A program made the position numbers and the translations under genes. A DNA stretch of 64,000 bases from Streptomyces sp. NBC_01471 (GTDB lineage Bacteria > Actinomycetota > Actinomycetes > Streptomycetales > Streptomycetaceae), in assembly GCF_041438865.1 (NCBI RefSeq), contig NZ_CP109450.1:3582501-3646500 (forward strand), in the 5' to 3' direction. Under the pieces are notes generated by a model. It searched no databases, was not told the DNA's origin, and was given only the letters and a program-made list of their open reading frames with translations. Positions 61,436 through 64,000 of the stretch are shown here, in pieces; within the stretch, counting starts at the first letter, position 1; each line of letters begins with the position of its first letter.

Positions 61436-63319
61436 TCAGACCACCGGCATGTCGTTGGCGAAGACGAGGCCCAGCAGGTCCACCCTGATGGCCTTGATGG
61501 CGATGTCCGCGACCGCGTTCATCTGGATGCTGCCGATTGCGTCGATGGCCAGCAGACCGCCGACGTTCAGGCCCAGTTCGCCACCCGATTCCATGTTGAG
61601 CGCACCGGCGGCCTTGGCGTTGATGACCGACCCCGTCAGGTCGAGCATCCCACCGCTCATGATCGAGATCTTGCCGCCCGCCTTCAGCGACAGGTCCTTG
61701 CCCGCCTCGATGGACACCGACCGGGTGCCCTTGATGGTGACGGACCCCCTGCTGTCGACGGTGATCTCGGTCTTGGTGCGGTCCAGGTTGATGGTGAGCC
61801 GGTCGTCGCCGCTGCTGATGCGGACCCCGCGTTTGCCGCCCACCCGCTGGTCGAGCAGGTCGACCCGGTTGTTGCTGCGGTCGGCCAGCGTGTGCCGGGT
61901 GGCCCGGCCGCTGGTGCGGTCGTACGGCTGGACGTCGTTGGTGCCCGGCTTGTCCTTGCCGTTGTAGAGGCCGCCGATCACGAACGGGTGGTCCAGGGCG
62001 CCGCGGTCGAAGGCCACCAGCACCTCGTCCCCGGCGTCGGGCGCGATGATGCCGCCGCCCTTCGACCCGCCGAACTGCACGGTGCGGGTCCAGTCGCTGA
62101 TGTACATGTCGTCGAGCCACGGGAAGCGCAGCTTGACGCGGCCCTGCTTCAGCGGGTCCTTGATGTCGGTGACCAGCGCGTTGGCCACGCTGGGCAGCCG
62201 CGGCGACGGGCTCGCCCCGCCCGAGGTGAGCCCATACAGCGAACGCCACTGGCGGCCGCTGACCGTCAGGAACGTCTCGTAGTGCCGGCCGTCGCCGAAC
62301 GAGTGGCGGGCGGCGGTCACCGTGTACTTGCCCTCGAACGGGTCGCCCACGTCGGCCAGGGCGACCGGCACCCCGGGCCGCAGCTTGGGGTTGCCGCGCA
62401 CGGTCACCTCCAGCTCGGCGAAGGCCGCGGTGACGTCGTCGGCGAGGGCCGACGCGGCGTTCTTCACCTCGCTCTGCTTGTCGTACGGGGTGTCCGTCTC
62501 GACGATCGTCGCGGGCCCGAACTTGCTGCTGGCCTTCGCCGGTGTGGTGCCGATGGAGATCCCCGGGTTGGAGGTGGCGGGCGACTTGCCGACGAGGTCG
62601 CGCTTGGCCGTCACGTCCCAGCCGCGCGCCTCGGCGGAGGCCACCTGATCGGCGGAGGTGACGGCGGCGCGGCAGCGCAGGATGTCGACCCCGGCCTCCA
62701 GGACGAACGGGCTCTTCTCACTCGGCGTGCTGACCGGCGGGGCGCCGGACGCCTTGTCGGCCTTGGCGAACTGGAACTCGCCCTTGGAGTCGACGGACAG
62801 CACCCGTTCGTTCTCGTCGGCGAGCCGGCACAGGAAGTCCCAGTCGGTGACATTGGCCTGGGTGATGTACTCGTAGATGCCCTTCGTGGCATCGATGTTG
62901 CCGATCTTCAGCTTGTCCTGCCCCGCGAGCTTCCGGGCGATGTCGGACGCGGTCATGTTCCGGTACCCGATCACCCGCCGCTGCCGCAGCATCCGGTGGC
63001 CGCCGTCGTAGCCGCGGATGACCGTCATGGTGCCGGTGCCGTCGTAGTCGATCTCCAGGCCGGTGATCTCACCGGTGATCAGGGGGGACTGGGCGCCCTG
63101 GCCGTCGGCGACCGGTGCGATGACGACCTTCTTGCCGATGTCGGCACCGGATTCGGAGAGCACCTTCTTCTTGTGGTCGCGGAAGGTGAGCTGGAAGGCT
63201 CCGGGCACCCCCGCGCCGAAGTCCACCCAGCCCGCGACCAGCAGCGAGGAGAGCTCCTTGTTCAGCGGCGCCCCGCCGATGGTGACATGGAGGACATTGG
63301 AGTAACCGATCTGGGTCAT
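61436..63319 (-). CDS. VgrG-like spike protein (gp27/gp5-like)
   Basis: A 627-residue spike: an N-terminal phage late-control D / gp27-like part (LNKELSSLLVAGWVDFGAGV, GAFQLTFRDHKKKVLSESGA), then an OB-fold (about 370-450; VTDIKDPLKQGRVKLRFPWL, GDEVLVAFDRGALDHPFVIG) and a long beta-helix-like C-terminus with regular hydrophobic repeats (VTIKGTRSVSIEAGKDLSLK, KISIMSGGMLDLTGSVINAK). It is the needle tip. No effector domain is fused at the C-terminus. The start ATG overlaps the LysM gene stop (TGATG). Confidence 0.95.
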   Translation of the reverse strand: MTQIGYSNVLHVTIGGAPLNKELSSLLVAGWVDFGAGVPGAFQLTFRDHKKKVLSESGADIGKKVVIAPVADGQGAQSPLITGEITGLEIDYDGTGTMTVIRGYDGGHRMLRQRRVIGYRNMTASDIARKLAGQDKLKIGNIDATKGIYEYITQANVTDWDFLCRLADENERVLSVDSKGEFQFAKADKASGAPPVSTPSEKSPFVLEAGVDILRCRAAVTSADQVASAEARGWDVTAKRDLVGKSPATSNPGISIGTTPAKASSKFGPATIVETDTPYDKQSEVKNAASALADDVTAAFAELEVTVRGNPKLRPGVPVALADVGDPFEGKYTVTAARHSFGDGRHYETFLTVSGRQWRSLYGLTSGGASPSPRLPSVANALVTDIKDPLKQGRVKLRFPWLDDMYISDWTRTVQFGGSKGGGIIAPDAGDEVLVAFDRGALDHPFVIGGLYNGKDKPGTNDVQPYDRTSGRATRHTLADRSNNRVDLLDQRVGGKRGVRISSGDDRLTINLDRTKTEITVDSRGSVTIKGTRSVSIEAGKDLSLKAGGKISIMSGGMLDLTGSVINAKAAGALNMESGGELGLNVGGLLAIDAIGSIQMNAVADIAIKAIRVDLLGLVFANDMPVV

Positions 63320-64000
63320 CAGTGGCCGACCTCTTCGGCGGCAGGGAGCATGAGTTCGGTGCCCGGGCTCAACTGCCCCGGATTGTCGATGCCGTTGGCC
63401 TCGGCGATGGTCCGCCAGACGGTGGCGTCACCGTACTCGCGCCAGGCGAGGAACTGGAGCGAGTCCCCCGCGACGACCCGGTGCACCCGGCGTGCGGTGA
63501 GCGCGCCGGATGTGGGGTTCTGCCCGGCGGTCTTGCTCGGGATCTCGTGCAGATGCACCTGGCAGGTGGCGCGGATCGGCACACCCGTGGTGCTGAAGAG
63601 GCTGTACGTGGCGTCCACCGAGCTGACGTACGCGGTGAAGCGCGCGGTCGAGAACGCACCCCACTGGAAGACCACCCACGGCGTCGACGGCTGCTTCGCC
63701 GCGATGCTCGCCGAGGTCACCTCGCAGCAGGAGAAGAGCGCTTCGACGTTCTTCCGGACGTCGTTGCTGTCCGGCTCGTCGGAGGTGTCCAGGAACACCT
63801 CGACGGTCATCTCACGGGGTTCGGGCCCCATGAACTCCGGCACCGCGCCGTCGCGCACCGCCGCCGTGGGGGTGGTCTTCCACTGGGCGCGGCGGCTCAG
63901 CGCCAGCTGGGACGGGTTGAAGTCGAAGTTGAACGTGCGGATCAGCCCGCCGGGCGTGGTGCTGTAGCCGACGGGCGGCTGGTGGATCGCGAGCGTCGCA
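63319..64000 (-). CDS. LysM-domain baseplate/tube protein (runs off the right edge)
   Basis: At least 227 residues are encoded, with the N-terminal codons beyond the window. The C-terminus is a LysM domain (VHRVVAGDSLQFLAWREYGD, ATVWRTIAEANGIDNPGQLS, then PGTELMLP); the N-terminal part has beta strands with TFNFDFNPSQLALSRRAQW and VEVFLDTSDEPDSNDVRKNV. In extracellular injection systems such a LysM protein (gp53-like) bridges the spike and inner tube. The next operon genes (tube, sheath, ATPase) are expected further to the right. Confidence 0.92.
   Translation of the reverse strand, partial: ATLAIHQPPVGYSTTPGGLIRTFNFDFNPSQLALSRRAQWKTTPTAAVRDGAVPEFMGPEPREMTVEVFLDTSDEPDSNDVRKNVEALFSCCEVTSASIAAKQPSTPWVVFQWGAFSTARFTAYVSSVDATYSLFSTTGVPIRATCQVHLHEIPSKTAGQNPTSGALTARRVHRVVAGDSLQFLAWREYGDATVWRTIAEANGIDNPGQLSPGTELMLPAAEEVGH

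Overview
The window is high-GC actinobacterial DNA, almost certainly from a Streptomyces chromosome. The evidence is the codon bias, the spore-surface genes (three chaplins, two rodlins), the melC tyrosinase pair, the HspR-type chaperone operon with HAIR operators, and an exact 14-bp Streptomyces-type parS palindrome. From memory, not checked, the order purA ... kynurenine genes ... fba-pyrE ... clpB ... hspR-dnaJ-grpE-dnaK matches the S. coelicolor SCO3629-SCO3671 region, on the origin-proximal core of the chromosome.

Layout. 1-20.2 kb is mostly core metabolism: the 5' end of purA, a degenerate lipid-kinase-like gene, a drug-efflux/FMN-reductase pair with a divergent TetR gene, a two-component system, a tryptophan-to-anthranilate operon (dioxygenase, kynureninase, formamidase-like hydrolase), a C-S lyase, fba, parS, pyrE, a sugar epimerase, a membrane spermidine-synthase-like protein and several family-only genes. 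20.4-30.6 kb is the heat-shock region: clpB and dnaK-grpE-dnaJ-hspR, each operon with HAIR operators for HspR. Between them lies a small odd locus: a secreted peptide with two DSGWD motifs, coupled to a ligand-less Rieske-like fragment, divergent from a LuxR-type regulator that is followed by a relic of a second copy.

31-38 kb is accessory: a chaplin with a His/Gly/Tyr tail, melC1-melC2, a cytochrome P450, a DUF5949 gene, an ATP-grasp ligase and a secreted GH26-like glycosidase. 38-47.7 kb is an eight-gene, tightly packed exopolysaccharide operon (two glycosyltransferases, polyprenyl-phosphate sugar transferase, ligase, flippase, deacetylase, chain-length protein, acyltransferase). 48.4-51 kb is a rodlin-chaplin-unknown-chaplin-rodlin island. 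Five of the six coat-type genes in the window (all but the second rodlin) have a promoter-like GTNNC-N16-CGTT element that resembles, as I recall it, the sigma-BldN consensus. A TagA/CpsF-FkbM fusion enzyme follows.

52.7-64 kb holds a membrane iron-sulfur oxidoreductase, an FG-GAP gene that looks collapsed by recombination between its repeats, a Yip1-family protein, and the baseplate end of a contractile injection system (LysM tube-linked protein, VgrG-like spike, gp25, baseplate J, tail protein I) ending in a zinc-ribbon/transmembrane/discoidin protein that resembles CisA. The first and last genes run off the window. I saw no rRNA, tRNA, CRISPR array or intact transposon. Statements about families and regulators come from motif recognition, not from searches.
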